A stretch of 64,000 nucleotides of DNA from contig PSQJ01000002.1 in NCBI GenBank assembly GCA_003045065.1, positions 1 through 64,000 of the forward strand, read 5' to 3'. Both the position numbers and the translations under genes were made by a program. Below the pieces are notes generated by a model. That model was not told the DNA's origin, made no database searches, and saw nothing but the letters and a program-made list of their open reading frames with translations. Positions 19,517-28,923 of this stretch are shown in pieces; position 1 is the stretch's first letter; every line of letters begins with the position of its first letter. This DNA is from Candidatus Liberibacter europaeus. Lineage in GTDB: Bacteria; Pseudomonadota; Alphaproteobacteria; Rhizobiales; Rhizobiaceae.

Positions 19517-20617
19517 GTGTTATTTGACTATTTTAGAAAAAACAAGTCTTCTAAGAAAACAAGCTCTTCTATTGATTCTGCGCCTCATTTATCAGATGGG
19601 AAGTTGTTGAACTCTTCAAAAGTGGAAATGGTGCAAAAGTCTTGTACAAAAGGTGAGTTGGATGATCAACGACATTCTGTAACATCTCATTTATTCAGGA
19701 TTGCTAAGAGTTTTACGGCAACTTCTTTGAAGATAAAAGAGGGAATTGCAGATATTATATCAGCAAGGAAGATTGATGATAGTAGTAGAGAAGAATTGGA
19801 GGATTTGTTAATTCGTTCTGATATGGGGGCGGAAGTTTCGCAGAGAATAGTGGGTGCTTTAATTGGAAAACGTTATACGAAGGATGTTTCTATTAAATGT
19901 GTATTAACAGATATATCTGCTCAAATTAGTGAAATATTGTCGACAGTTTCAAAGCCTTTTCCGACAGATTTTGTCCATAGGCCTCATGTTATTCTTGTCG
20001 TTGGAGTAAATGGTGTTGGAAAGACAGCCGCTATAGGGAAGCTTTCTAAGAAAATATCTGATGCTGGATTAAAAGTAATGCTTGCTGCGGGAGACACATT
20101 CCGTTCTGCAGCTGTTGAGCAACTAAAGATATGGGCAGATCGTACTTCATCTGATTTTGTTGGCTCTAAAATTGGATCAGATGCCGCTGCTCTTGTTTAT
20201 GAAGCTATGAAGCAGGCGAAGATGAAAAATATAGATGTTCTTATTATTGATACCGCAGGGCGTATTCACAATAATGTGGCTTTGATGGCTGAAATTGGTA
20301 AGATTGTACGTATATTGAAAAGTCTTGACAATGATGCGCCTCATAGCGTGCTACAAGTTTTAGATGCCACTATTGGGCAGAATTCTTTGCGTCAAGTAGA
20401 GATGTTTCGTGATGTGGCAAAAGTAAATGGCCTTATTATGACAAAACTTGACGGTACAGCACGAGGGGGGGCGCTTGTCTCTATTGCTACGAAATACCAT
20501 CTCCCAGTTTACTTTATAGGCGTTGGAGAGGGAATAGAGGATCTAGCTCCTTTCGTGGCAAAAGATTTTGCAGATGCTATTGTAGGGATCTCTTGTCATG
20601 ATAAGGAGGAAGTGTGA
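19517..20617 (+). CDS. ftsY: SRP receptor FtsY
   Basis: Membrane-associated SRP receptor GTPase, 366 residues. A basic/acidic N-terminal A region of about 65 residues is followed by the NG domain: G1 GVNGVGKTAA (163-172), DTFRSAAVEQL, DTAGR and TKLDGTARGG. The residue after GKT is Ala where most FtsY proteins have Thr. The start is GTG. The methylthiotransferase gene often found between dapF and ftsY in rhizobia is missing (184-bp gap). The stop overlaps the next start. Confidence 0.95.
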   Translation: MLFDYFRKNKSSKKTSSSIDSAPHLSDGKLLNSSKVEMVQKSCTKGELDDQRHSVTSHLFRIAKSFTATSLKIKEGIADIISARKIDDSSREELEDLLIRSDMGAEVSQRIVGALIGKRYTKDVSIKCVLTDISAQISEILSTVSKPFPTDFVHRPHVILVVGVNGVGKTAAIGKLSKKISDAGLKVMLAAGDTFRSAAVEQLKIWADRTSSDFVGSKIGSDAAALVYEAMKQAKMKNIDVLIIDTAGRIHNNVALMAEIGKIVRILKSLDNDAPHSVLQVLDATIGQNSLRQVEMFRDVAKVNGLIMTKLDGTARGGALVSIATKYHLPVYFIGVGEGIEDLAPFVAKDFADAIVGISCHDKEEV

Positions 20618-21231
20618 AATTGTCACCATCAAAAAATAAATGTGTTAGTTTTTTACTAGAGTTTGGACCTTTGATAGTATTTTGGCTGTTTAATTACTAT
20701 GGGCAGAATCTATTAATTCATTATCCTATTCTATCAAATTTTGGTGAAGGAATTTTTCTTTCAACTGTTTTTTTTGTTATTGCCACAGGATTATCATTGT
20801 TGATTTCTTGGTTTTTATTTCATGAAATTAGCAAAATATCGCTTATTTCTGGAATATTTGTGATTATCCTTGGAAGTTTAACTGTTTGGTTTCGTGATGA
20901 AAGATTTATAAAAATTAAGCCAACTATCCTTTACTGTCTTTTTTCTGCTATTTTGTTTATTGGTTATGTGTTTGGCAAAAATTTTCTGCGTTTATTTTTA
21001 TTTAAAATCATACGTTTAGATGGTGCTGGTTGGGATAAATTGACTGTTAGATGGGCTGTTTTTTTTCTGTTTTTAGCGTTTTTAAACGAATTAGTTTGGC
21101 GCAATTTTTCTACAGAAATGTGGATTACTTTTAAAACTATAGGGATATTCCCCATTGTTTTAGTGTTTGGTATAGCGCAAGTAAACCTTATGAATAAGCA
21201 TGCCGTATCTTCCAAAGAAGACTATGATTAG
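20614..21231 (+). CDS. yciB: Septation protein A family (YciB/IspZ)
   Basis: Inner-membrane protein of the intracellular septation protein A family, 205 residues, with about five or six membrane helices and the family pattern LLEFGPLIVFWL at the N-terminus and WAVFFLFLAFLNELVWR in the fifth segment. Proposed to link cell division and envelope synthesis. Starts at GTG overlapping the ftsY stop, with AAGGAGG upstream, so the two are coupled. Confidence 0.92.
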   Translation: MKLSPSKNKCVSFLLEFGPLIVFWLFNYYGQNLLIHYPILSNFGEGIFLSTVFFVIATGLSLLISWFLFHEISKISLISGIFVIILGSLTVWFRDERFIKIKPTILYCLFSAILFIGYVFGKNFLRLFLFKIIRLDGAGWDKLTVRWAVFFLFLAFLNELVWRNFSTEMWITFKTIGIFPIVLVFGIAQVNLMNKHAVSSKEDYD

Positions 21232-21268
21232 GTAACTACTTCTATCGTGACTTGGATTTATTTTGCGA

Positions 21269-21344
21269 TGGTGCCACCTACGTGAATCGAACACGTGACC
21301 CCATCATTACGAGTGATGTGCTCTACCTACTGAGCTAAAGTGGC
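21269..21344 (-). tRNA. tRNA-Thr (anticodon CGU)
   Basis: A 76-nt cloverleaf on the minus strand. The acceptor stem pairs 21338-21344 with 21273-21279 (one G-T pair). D-loop AGCTCAGTAGG, a 5-bp anticodon stem around loop CTCGTAA giving anticodon CGU, and a T-arm with GTTCGATTC are all visible. CCA is encoded (21269-21271). It reads ACG codons. Confidence 0.96.
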
Positions 21345-21810
21345 TTTAATTATTTTATCGTATAGATATAATAAAGTAATTCTAATGAACATAGCGTCAT
21401 TATATAAACTCTATTATAAAATCACAGAAAAATCATCACTTATCTATGGATATTATTTTTTGTTTTTGAAATATTTTATAGAAGTTTGGTGATTAATGCG
21501 GTTGGTGTTGTATTTAGAATACATTTGTAGATTTTTTTGTCCTATGTTATTTAAGATATTTTATGCAATATATTGAAGGTGGTTATAAAATAAGAGGATA
21601 AAAGGATTGTTTTTTATGAGCTTAAAAATTTTATATGTATGTATGTTGTTTTGATTTATTTTTATTAGTTAATATAATATATTTTAATGAACACAATTAA
21701 AGCTTTTGTATTTTTTTACTAGTGTGTAAGTTGGGATTTTATTTGAACGATTGTTTTTGATCTTTGATTATTAGTTATGAAATTCTGTGTATAATGAGGG
21801 GGAGAAATAA
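21345..21810. other. AT-rich spacer upstream of the pst operon
   Basis: No gene is supported. The stretch is T-rich and contains only short frames. It should include the pst promoter, but I could not find a tandem Pho box (CTGTCAT-type repeats). Confidence 0.5.
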
Positions 21811-21885
21811 ATGTGCAATATAAAATGTGATAGAAATTTGGACATTATTTATCTCAATAATTCTATTGCAACGAGAATAATATAA
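21811..21885 (+). CDS. Possible 24-residue leader peptide upstream of pstS
   Basis: An ATG at 21811 is preceded by GAGGGGGAG at 21796-21804, 6 nt away, one of the best ribosome-binding sites in the window. The frame encodes 24 residues (MCNIKCD start) and ends 78 bp before pstS. No known family. It could be a leader ORF acting on pst expression or a truncated relic. Function unknown. Confidence 0.35.
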   Translation: MCNIKCDRNLDIIYLNNSIATRII

Positions 21886-21963
21886 TATATATATAATTTC
21901 ATTTGTTGAAATGCGGGTATGTGCGTAGTGGTTTGAACAAGGCTACTTGCTATAGGGATTTCT

Positions 21964-23019
21964 ATGAAGGGTTACATCAGTTTCGTTGCTTACGTAGTTC
22001 TTTTTGGCAAAATTTTTTATGCCGAAACTTTTGCACGTGATCGAATTAGGATATCTGGATCTTCAACATGCTTCCTTTATTCAAAAATTATAGCTGAAAG
22101 TTTTACAGAATACTTTCCTAAATTCAAAACTCCTTTGGTAGAATCTGGTGGATCTGGTATTGGCTTAAAAGATTTTTGTAAAGGTGTAGGTGAGGATACG
22201 GTTGATATTGTTAATTCTTCTCGCAAAATAACTAAAAATGAGTTAGCTGAATGCAATAAGAATGGGGTTTCTGACATTCAAGAAGTGACGATTGGTTATG
22301 ATGGTATAGCTTTAGTAAGTGATAAAGATATGAAAAGCTTTTCTGTAACTATTGAAGATCTTTATATGGCATTAGCAGCTAATTTATTTATAAAGGGCAA
22401 TCTTATATTAAATCCATTCAAAAAATGGTCAGATATTAGACCCGATTTGCCCTCAATTAATATTTCTATCTATATACCTAGTGATAAGCACGGAACTAGA
22501 GAGGTCATAGAACAGAAAGTCTTGAAAGAAGGATGTGTTAGGTCTGGTAGTTTTGCAAAGATGCAAAATTGTTTAAAATATAATGATTTGCAATTAAACA
22601 TAGCGTGTAAATCGATTAGAAAAGATGGTCTTGCTATTGAGGTAGATGGAGATTATGCGGAGACTTTGGCTCGTATAAAAGTAAATAAGAATGTTTTTGG
22701 TTTTTTAGGGTTATCTTTTTATAAAAACAATGCTGATGTTTTAAAAATCATCCCTATTAATGGAGTTATTCTTTCAGTTTCCACAGTGACTTCAGGTTTA
22801 TACCCGATTGTACGACCTCTTTTCTTTTATGTGAAAAAAAAGCATTTTAGTAATATTATTGGGCTTAGAGAGTATGTTGCATTTAGTGTATCAGATGAGA
22901 TGATGGAATCTAATTCCCAGCTTGTTAAATATGGTTTGATTCCTATTTCTGAAAGAGAAAGAAAGATTTTTCGGGATTCTGTTGTGATTAGAAAGAAATT
23001 ATTAAGAAGATTCGGTTGA
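21964..23019 (+). CDS. pstS: Phosphate ABC transporter substrate-binding protein PstS
   Basis: Periplasmic phosphate-binding protein, 351 residues. Signal peptide of about 24 residues. Phosphate-contact regions are recognisable: ISGSSTC near the mature N-terminus, ESGGSGIGLKDF, and DIVNSSRKI. AGGGA precedes the ATG. It is first of pstSCAB-phoU and belongs to the PstS/SphX type found with the extended PstC/PstA of rhizobia. Confidence 0.92.
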   Translation: MKGYISFVAYVVLFGKIFYAETFARDRIRISGSSTCFLYSKIIAESFTEYFPKFKTPLVESGGSGIGLKDFCKGVGEDTVDIVNSSRKITKNELAECNKNGVSDIQEVTIGYDGIALVSDKDMKSFSVTIEDLYMALAANLFIKGNLILNPFKKWSDIRPDLPSINISIYIPSDKHGTREVIEQKVLKEGCVRSGSFAKMQNCLKYNDLQLNIACKSIRKDGLAIEVDGDYAETLARIKVNKNVFGFLGLSFYKNNADVLKIIPINGVILSVSTVTSGLYPIVRPLFFYVKKKHFSNIIGLREYVAFSVSDEMMESNSQLVKYGLIPISERERKIFRDSVVIRKKLLRRFG

Positions 23020-23065
23020 AAAAATTTATTCAGTGGTTAAATATGCTGTTTTGACTAAATAGGGA

Positions 23066-24547
23066 ATGTTTTTCTTGTTATTTGTTCTGGGTATGGTTCC
23101 TTTAGGGCTTATGTCCTATTTTATTGGATGTCTTCGTGCAAGATTTATATCTCGCAACATTACTCGTCTTTATTCTAAAGAGAGTTATTATGGAATTTAC
23201 ATTTTACTTTATACTATTCTTCCCTGCTTGTTGTTTTCGTGTGTTTGGCTTCTTGCTTCTCCATATGTCATTGATAACCAAGTTCGAGAAAGATTTTCTA
23301 CTAACATATTGATTGTAAATGAAAATGATCGGGATTTTTGTTATGATACGGTGCGTAAAATAGCAGGAATTTTACCTGTTATTGATCTTCCGGATAGAGA
23401 AAAAATTTATAAAGGAGATGTTGGCATATATGATTTACTAGGTGATAAAGGTATAGCTTTAGTGAGTAATCCTGAGCCATGGATGATTAAAGCTGCGTTT
23501 TATTATGAAGATTTATCATTTAAGAGTCACGTATTAATGAGCTTATTTATACTTTTACTTGCTTGTATAGGATGTTTTTATGCCATATCCAATATTACGC
23601 CACAGTTGTGTGTTCGTATTAAGGTTGAGAAATGTTTGATTTTTTTATTATTGATGTGTGCTGTTTTGTCAATTTTTATATCGCTCGGGATAGTACTTTC
23701 GTTGTTTTTTAACTCATTAAGTTTTTTCTATATAATACCTGCAAAAGATTTTTTCTTTGGCACTGTCTGGGATCCTCGCTTCTCATCCCCTAATTCTACC
23801 AATTCTATAGGTCAATTTGGTCTTATTCCTTTATTAATAGGTACATTTTACATTGGATTTGTTGCAATGTTATTTGCTGTGCCTATAGGTTTATTGATAG
23901 CTATTTATATGGCAGAATATGCTTCTAAGAGGTTGCGTTCAATTATCAAGCCTATTACTGAGATATTGGCGGGGATACCAACAATTGTGTATGGTTTATT
24001 TGCGTTATCCGTAGTAGGTCCATTTTTACGAGATATATCAATATGTATGAATGGTTTGATTACAGGTAACTATATAAATTTTATTGAAGCTCAGAGTGTT
24101 CTTACAGCAGGTTTAGTTATGGGTATTATGCTCATTCCATATGTTTCATCTTTATCGGAAGATGTTATTTCATCGGTTCCTAGCTCACTAAGAGATGGTT
24201 CTCTTGGATTAGGTGCTACTAGATCAGAAACTATGAGATATGTAATTTTTCCAGCAGCATTTCCTGGGGTGGCTGGAGCTATTTTGATGACCGCATCACG
24301 TACTATTGGTGAGACTATGATTGTGATATTGGCTGCAGGTATTTCTGCTAATATTCAATTTAGTCCTTTTGAATCTATGACAACTATAACAGTTAAAATT
24401 ATGAATCAATTGACGGGGGATATTGATTTTACTTCACCACAGAGACTAGTGGCTTTTGCTCTTGGATTGACTCTATTTTTTATTACCTTTTTCCTTAATA
24501 TGTATGCAATGTACATCATGAAGAAATATCAGAGAAAATACGAATGA
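23066..24547 (+). CDS. pstC: Phosphate ABC transporter permease PstC (extended)
   Basis: Permease subunit, 493 residues, longer than the approximately 320 of E. coli PstC. The first about 260 residues hold extra membrane helices and a periplasmic loop, as in other rhizobial PstC. The core BPD_transp_1 domain has the coupling-helix motif DGSLGLGATRSETMRYVIFPAA near residue 375. The ATG at 23066 directly abuts AGGGA, so a TTG at 23075 may be the real start. An in-frame stop at 23060 excludes a longer protein. Overlaps pstA by 4 bp. Confidence 0.92.
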   Translation: MFFLLFVLGMVPLGLMSYFIGCLRARFISRNITRLYSKESYYGIYILLYTILPCLLFSCVWLLASPYVIDNQVRERFSTNILIVNENDRDFCYDTVRKIAGILPVIDLPDREKIYKGDVGIYDLLGDKGIALVSNPEPWMIKAAFYYEDLSFKSHVLMSLFILLLACIGCFYAISNITPQLCVRIKVEKCLIFLLLMCAVLSIFISLGIVLSLFFNSLSFFYIIPAKDFFFGTVWDPRFSSPNSTNSIGQFGLIPLLIGTFYIGFVAMLFAVPIGLLIAIYMAEYASKRLRSIIKPITEILAGIPTIVYGLFALSVVGPFLRDISICMNGLITGNYINFIEAQSVLTAGLVMGIMLIPYVSSLSEDVISSVPSSLRDGSLGLGATRSETMRYVIFPAAFPGVAGAILMTASRTIGETMIVILAAGISANIQFSPFESMTTITVKIMNQLTGDIDFTSPQRLVAFALGLTLFFITFFLNMYAMYIMKKYQRKYE

Positions 24548-25827
24548 ATTTTTTTTCCTTCAACAAAGATAGATTAAGATGTCGTTATATTGCTGAAAGG
24601 TTTTTTCGATGTTCTTGTATAACCTCTGTTTTGGTTGTTTTTTCTTTTTTAATTATTTTATTATATTCGGTTTTTTTTAGGGGTATTAGTGTGTTATGGC
24701 AAACACATGTTTATTTGCCGATAGAATTTTCAGAGAATATTATTGATCCAGATGGTAAACGTTTTTCGGATCCTTCTATTTTGGACAAGGTAAATTATGG
24801 ACTTCTTGCTCGTAATGCATTGGCACGTAAATTAGGTGTTTCTGAATCAGAACATAAATTGCTGGCGCAAGTAAATGATATGATTTCTAGTACAGTACGA
24901 TTTAATCTGCGCAACATTATAATTGAGGATCCTTCATTGGTGGGAAAAACAGTGGAGTTATCATTACTTGTTAGTGGCAATATCGACTCTGCTTTTAAGG
25001 GATATATAGATTTATCCTTACCCGAAGATGTTAGAAGGATATCTGATTGTCAGTTGAAGTGGATGAGACAACTTATTGCAGATAAGGTTCTATCTTCTCG
25101 TTTTAACTATGGTTTTTTTGTCAATGGTACTTCTACTAGATCTGAAAAGGCTGGGATTGGCGTGGCAATTGTTGGATCTTTGTATATGATGTTAATAGTA
25201 ATAGGAATATCCTTGCCTTTGGGTATTGCTTCTGCAATATATTTGGAGGAATTTGCCCCGAAGAATATATTTTCTAGTTTTATTCAGGCTAATATTAATA
25301 ATTTAGCATCTGTTCCATCTGTTGTATATGGAATTCTTGGTTCAGCTATGCTTATTAGCTTTTTTAAGATGCCACGTTCGACACCGCTTGTTGGAGGTTT
25401 GATTTTGGCTTTAATGACCTTACCTAGCATTATTATTTCTACAGGTGTAGCATTGAGGACAGTTCCTTCCTTCATTCGCTCTGCTGCATTAGGTTTGGGA
25501 GCCTCCAAAGTTCAGACTGTTTTTCATCATGTCTTGCCTTTGGCTATGCCTGGTGTTATAACTGGATCGATTGTTAGTTTAGCTCGTGCATTGGGAGAGA
25601 CAGCTCCGCTCTTGTTTATAGGAATGGTTGCTTTTGTTACGGATTACCCAGATGGCATTACGGATATTGCAACAGCATTACCGGTACAGATTTATTTATG
25701 GGCAGATGATGCAGACAAGTCTTTTGTTGAAAGAACTTTTGGTTCTATATTGCTTCTCCTGCTTTTTTTAATAGTTATTAATATAGCCATGTTATGGCTA
25801 CGTAATAAATTCAAAAAACGATGGTAG
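24544..25827 (+). CDS. pstA: Phosphate ABC transporter permease PstA (extended)
   Basis: Second permease subunit, 427 residues. An N-terminal membrane helix and a periplasmic region of about 170 residues (the rhizobial DUF3333-type extension) precede the core domain. The coupling-helix motif is ALGLGASKVQTVFHHVLP near residue 320. ATG overlaps the pstC stop. PstC and PstA form the membrane channel driven by PstB. Confidence 0.93.
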   Translation: MNFFSFNKDRLRCRYIAERFFRCSCITSVLVVFSFLIILLYSVFFRGISVLWQTHVYLPIEFSENIIDPDGKRFSDPSILDKVNYGLLARNALARKLGVSESEHKLLAQVNDMISSTVRFNLRNIIIEDPSLVGKTVELSLLVSGNIDSAFKGYIDLSLPEDVRRISDCQLKWMRQLIADKVLSSRFNYGFFVNGTSTRSEKAGIGVAIVGSLYMMLIVIGISLPLGIASAIYLEEFAPKNIFSSFIQANINNLASVPSVVYGILGSAMLISFFKMPRSTPLVGGLILALMTLPSIIISTGVALRTVPSFIRSAALGLGASKVQTVFHHVLPLAMPGVITGSIVSLARALGETAPLLFIGMVAFVTDYPDGITDIATALPVQIYLWADDADKSFVERTFGSILLLLLFLIVINIAMLWLRNKFKKRW

Positions 25828-25848
25828 TTAGGATTTTTGGTATATTAT

Positions 25849-26616
25849 ATGAATCATATTCATAAAATTATAAGCAATAATGTATCGGTTTATTACGGTG
25901 AGAAACAGGCATTATTTGATATAAATTTAAAAATCCCTAAAAATTCAGTGATGGCTTTGATAGGTCCTTCTGGTTGTGGAAAATCTACCTTTTTGCGTTG
26001 TCTAAATCGTATGAATGAAACGATTGATAATTGTTTTTTTAATGGAGAAATTATTCTTGATGGTCAAAATATTTATGATTCATCTGTTATTGATGTTGTG
26101 AGATTGCGTGCTCGGGTTGGAATGGTATTCCAAAAGGCTAATCCATTTCCAAAATCAATATATGACAATGTTGCATATGGACCCATAATACATGGTCTAG
26201 GTAGCAATAAGTCAGAAATAGATCAAATTGTAGAGATGAGCCTTAAAAAATCTGGGCTTTTTAATGAGGTTAAGGATAGACTTTTTCAAAATGCTAATCT
26301 TCTTTCGGGAGGGCAGCAGCAGCGTGTTTGTATTGCACGTGCTTTGGCGGTTAATCCAGAAGTACTATTAATGGACGAGCCTTGTTCTGCTCTTGATCCG
26401 ATTGCTACTGCTTCTGTAGAAGAATTAATTCATGAATTACGTGAAAATTTAACAATTGTAATCGTGACACATTCTATGCAACAAGCAGCTCGTGTTTCAC
26501 AACGTGCCGCTATGTTTCATATGGGTCATTTGGTTGAAGAGGATGATACTGATAAGATGTTTACAGCTCCGACTGATCAACGGACTCAGGATTATATTAT
26601 GGGTCGTTTTGGTTAA
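25849..26616 (+). CDS. pstB: Phosphate ABC transporter ATP-binding protein PstB
   Basis: ATPase of the phosphate importer, 255 residues from the ATG at 25849; a TTG twelve bases upstream is possible. Walker [10 protein letters not shown] (39-47), the PstB-specific [14 protein letters not shown] after the Q-loop, signature LSGGQQQR, Walker B LLMDEP and H-loop THSMQQA are all present. Typical length. Confidence 0.96.
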   Translation: MNHIHKIISNNVSVYYGEKQALFDINLKIPKNSVMALIGPSGCGKSTFLRCLNRMNETIDNCFFNGEIILDGQNIYDSSVIDVVRLRARVGMVFQKANPFPKSIYDNVAYGPIIHGLGSNKSEIDQIVEMSLKKSGLFNEVKDRLFQNANLLSGGQQQRVCIARALAVNPEVLLMDEPCSALDPIATASVEELIHELRENLTIVIVTHSMQQAARVSQRAAMFHMGHLVEEDDTDKMFTAPTDQRTQDYIMGRFG

Positions 26617-26665
26617 ATTTGTTTTGAGTTTTTTGATAATTTGTTCTTAAGTTGGAGTGATATTT

Positions 26666-27379
26666 ATGTCGTGTCATATAATTTCTGCATATGATGAGGA
26701 TCTGGAGTTTCTTTTTCTAAATATTGTTGAAATGGGTGTTCTTGCTAGAAAAATGGTTGATTCTTCTGTCCGTGCCTTTATAGATGGAAATACTGTTCTC
26801 GCTCATAAGGTCATTGACAGTGATATTGTTTTGGATCAACTAGAGAGGGATATAGGTGATAAAGCTATTATCACAATAGCTAAACGTCAACCAATGGCAT
26901 CTGACCTGCGTGAGATAATGGGTTCAATTAGAATAGCTGCTGACTTGGAGCGTGTTGGAGATTTGGCTAAGAATACTGCGAAACGTGTATTGGCTTTGCA
27001 AACTTTAGGTGTTCCGAGAAAATTAGTTTCAACTATTGAACCTTTAGCAACACTGTCATTGGAACAGCTTTCCGAAATTGTAGATGTATATGTTAGTCGA
27101 TCAACAGAAAAGGCACAAGAAATCTGCAATCGTGATGATGAATTAGATTCAATGCATACGTCATTGTTTCGAGAGCTATTGACGTATATGATGGAAGATC
27201 CTCGCAATATAACATTATGCACGCATCTTCTCTTTTGTTCTAAAAATATAGAACGTATAGGGGATCATGTTACCAATATTGCGGAAACCATACAATATGT
27301 GACTACGGGCATACAACCACATGGAGATCGTTTAAGACAGGAAAACAATACAAAAATTTCTGATAAAGATTTGAGTTAG
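26666..27379 (+). CDS. phoU: Phosphate transport regulator PhoU
   Basis: Two three-helix PhoU domains, 237 residues, with the repeated metal-binding E/D-x3-D patterns (VIDSDIVLDQLERDI and DELDSMHTSLFRELL). It normally links Pst activity to PhoR signalling; no phoB or phoR is in the window. I use the ATG at 26666, 8 nt after GGAG; a GTG at 26657 overlaps that site. Confidence 0.93.
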   Translation: MSCHIISAYDEDLEFLFLNIVEMGVLARKMVDSSVRAFIDGNTVLAHKVIDSDIVLDQLERDIGDKAIITIAKRQPMASDLREIMGSIRIAADLERVGDLAKNTAKRVLALQTLGVPRKLVSTIEPLATLSLEQLSEIVDVYVSRSTEKAQEICNRDDELDSMHTSLFRELLTYMMEDPRNITLCTHLLFCSKNIERIGDHVTNIAETIQYVTTGIQPHGDRLRQENNTKISDKDLS

Positions 27380-27489
27380 TTTTTGTTCTTTGAGATATAA
27401 CTTACATAATAAAATTTAGTATTATTTGATGCATTTAAGTTTATTATTGAGAAATAATAATCATCTAATTTCTATCCTATGATTTGCTA

Positions 27490-27518
27490 ATTTCTTTCCT
27501 CATTACGAGGAAAGAAAT
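27490..27518. terminator. Bidirectional hairpin between phoU and grpE
   Basis: A perfect 12-bp inverted repeat (ATTTCTTTCCTC and its complement) with a 5-nt loop lies between the convergent phoU and grpE genes. No strong T-run follows on either strand, though the arms are themselves T- or A-rich. Probably ends both transcripts. Confidence 0.7.
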
Positions 27519-27563
27519 GCAAGTTTCTATTGAGGAATCAATTTATCATTAGTATTTTGCAGT

Positions 27564-28199
27564 TTATTCATTTCCTACATGATCAGATTTATCTTCATTG
27601 TCAATAGGTTGTGGATCATCCTTTAGATGTTCCTTTTTTTGCAAATTATTTGGAATTCCTTTAGAAATTCCTACTAGAGCTGGTCTTAGAACACGATCAT
27701 TTATAGTATAACCATCTTGAACCACTTTTATTATAGTATTTGCGGGAATAGTTTCATTTTGTTCTTCAAACATTGCTTGATGAAAATTTGGGTCAAATTT
27801 CTTACCATCTGATTCAAGCTTTTTTATTCCATGTTTTTCTAATGTAGATATCATTTCACGCTTGGTCATTTCTATGCCATCAATCAAAGATTTTAGGCCA
27901 GTGTTTACAATTTTTTCTTCATCTGTAGGAGTATAATCAAGAGCACGAGAAAGATTGTCAGCAACTGATAACATATCACGAGCGAATGCTGTATTTGAAT
28001 AATATTGAATATCTTGTTTTTCTCGATCAGTCCTACGGCGAAGATTTTCCATTTCTGCGACGACACGTATATATTTTTCGTGAAATTCCTTTGCTTTAGA
28101 TTGTGCTTCTTCAATGGGATCAGTGGTTGTTTCCTCTTCTATAGGAGCGCAATCTTTCTCAGAGCAGACATTTTCTTTTTCAATGTTTTCATCATTCAT
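27564..28199 (-). CDS. grpE: Heat-shock nucleotide exchange factor GrpE
   Basis: DnaK nucleotide exchange factor, 211 residues. Acidic N-terminus, long coiled coil with [20 protein letters not shown], and the C-terminal beta domain ([36 protein letters not shown]). GGAG lies before the ATG. hrcA, which commonly precedes grpE in rhizobia, is not here, and no CIRCE repeat is visible upstream. Confidence 0.95.
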   Translation of the reverse strand: MNDENIEKENVCSEKDCAPIEEETTTDPIEEAQSKAKEFHEKYIRVVAEMENLRRRTDREKQDIQYYSNTAFARDMLSVADNLSRALDYTPTDEEKIVNTGLKSLIDGIEMTKREMISTLEKHGIKKLESDGKKFDPNFHQAMFEEQNETIPANTIIKVVQDGYTINDRVLRPALVGISKGIPNNLQKKEHLKDDPQPIDNEDKSDHVGNE

Positions 28200-28923
28200 G
28201 AATTTCTCCAGTATTCTATATGATAAGTCTATGACGGAATTGATATGATGTTGATAATTTAAAAAATCAATAGCAAAACACCGTCATAAATCATCTAAAT
28301 GGTTAATTTATTGTAAATCTTACTTCTAAAAAGATGTTCATATTACCCAAGCTATTTTATTATAACTCAAAAGTTAAATCAAATTATACTCAGGAGCTAT
28401 TCGTCTATCAACGATTTAAGTAGTCTTATAGGAAATTGAATTTAAATAAATTTCAACGTTCAATTTAGACATTTTTTAAAATTGTTGCAAATATAAACCC
28501 CCCTACTTTTTTAGATATAGAACAAATTGACTGGATTTTACAGTTATCTTTTTAACATAGATTGGAGAACTATAATAATTTAATTACATCTAATCAACTA
28601 GTCTAAATAAGATTTATAATTAGATATATTGTTGATGGATGGTTATTTACATTACAAATAATGATTAAATTGTGATTTAAATTATAGTATTATAAATATG
28701 GATTTGTTTCCAATTATAAAACTTTATATTTATATAATTATCATTAGTTTTTTAGTTTGTAAAAACAAAATAAACCATTGGATATTTTTTTATATATGAA
28801 TTTTATGAAAACTTATTATCTAATAAAAGATCAAATAGTATGTTAATGTTATTTTAAACTTCCTGTTCATACTATGGAGCAGTAACTTGAGGTTTTAATG
28901 TAGCATAAATTTTTAAAAAATTT
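28200..28923. other. Empty spacer between grpE and the histidine kinase
   Basis: 724 bp shared by divergent genes with no supported reading frame. I looked for an hrcA remnant on the minus strand and could not read one. A run of C at about 28498-28503 stands out in very AT-rich DNA. Confidence 0.5.

Noticed and set aside
21345..21963. Pho box upstream of pstS
   Set aside because: No tandem CTGTCAT-like repeats found by eye.
28200..28400. CIRCE or sigma-32 promoter and hrcA upstream of grpE
   Set aside because: No GAGTGC/GCACTC inverted repeat, no CTTGAA-CCCCAT pair, and no readable hrcA frame.
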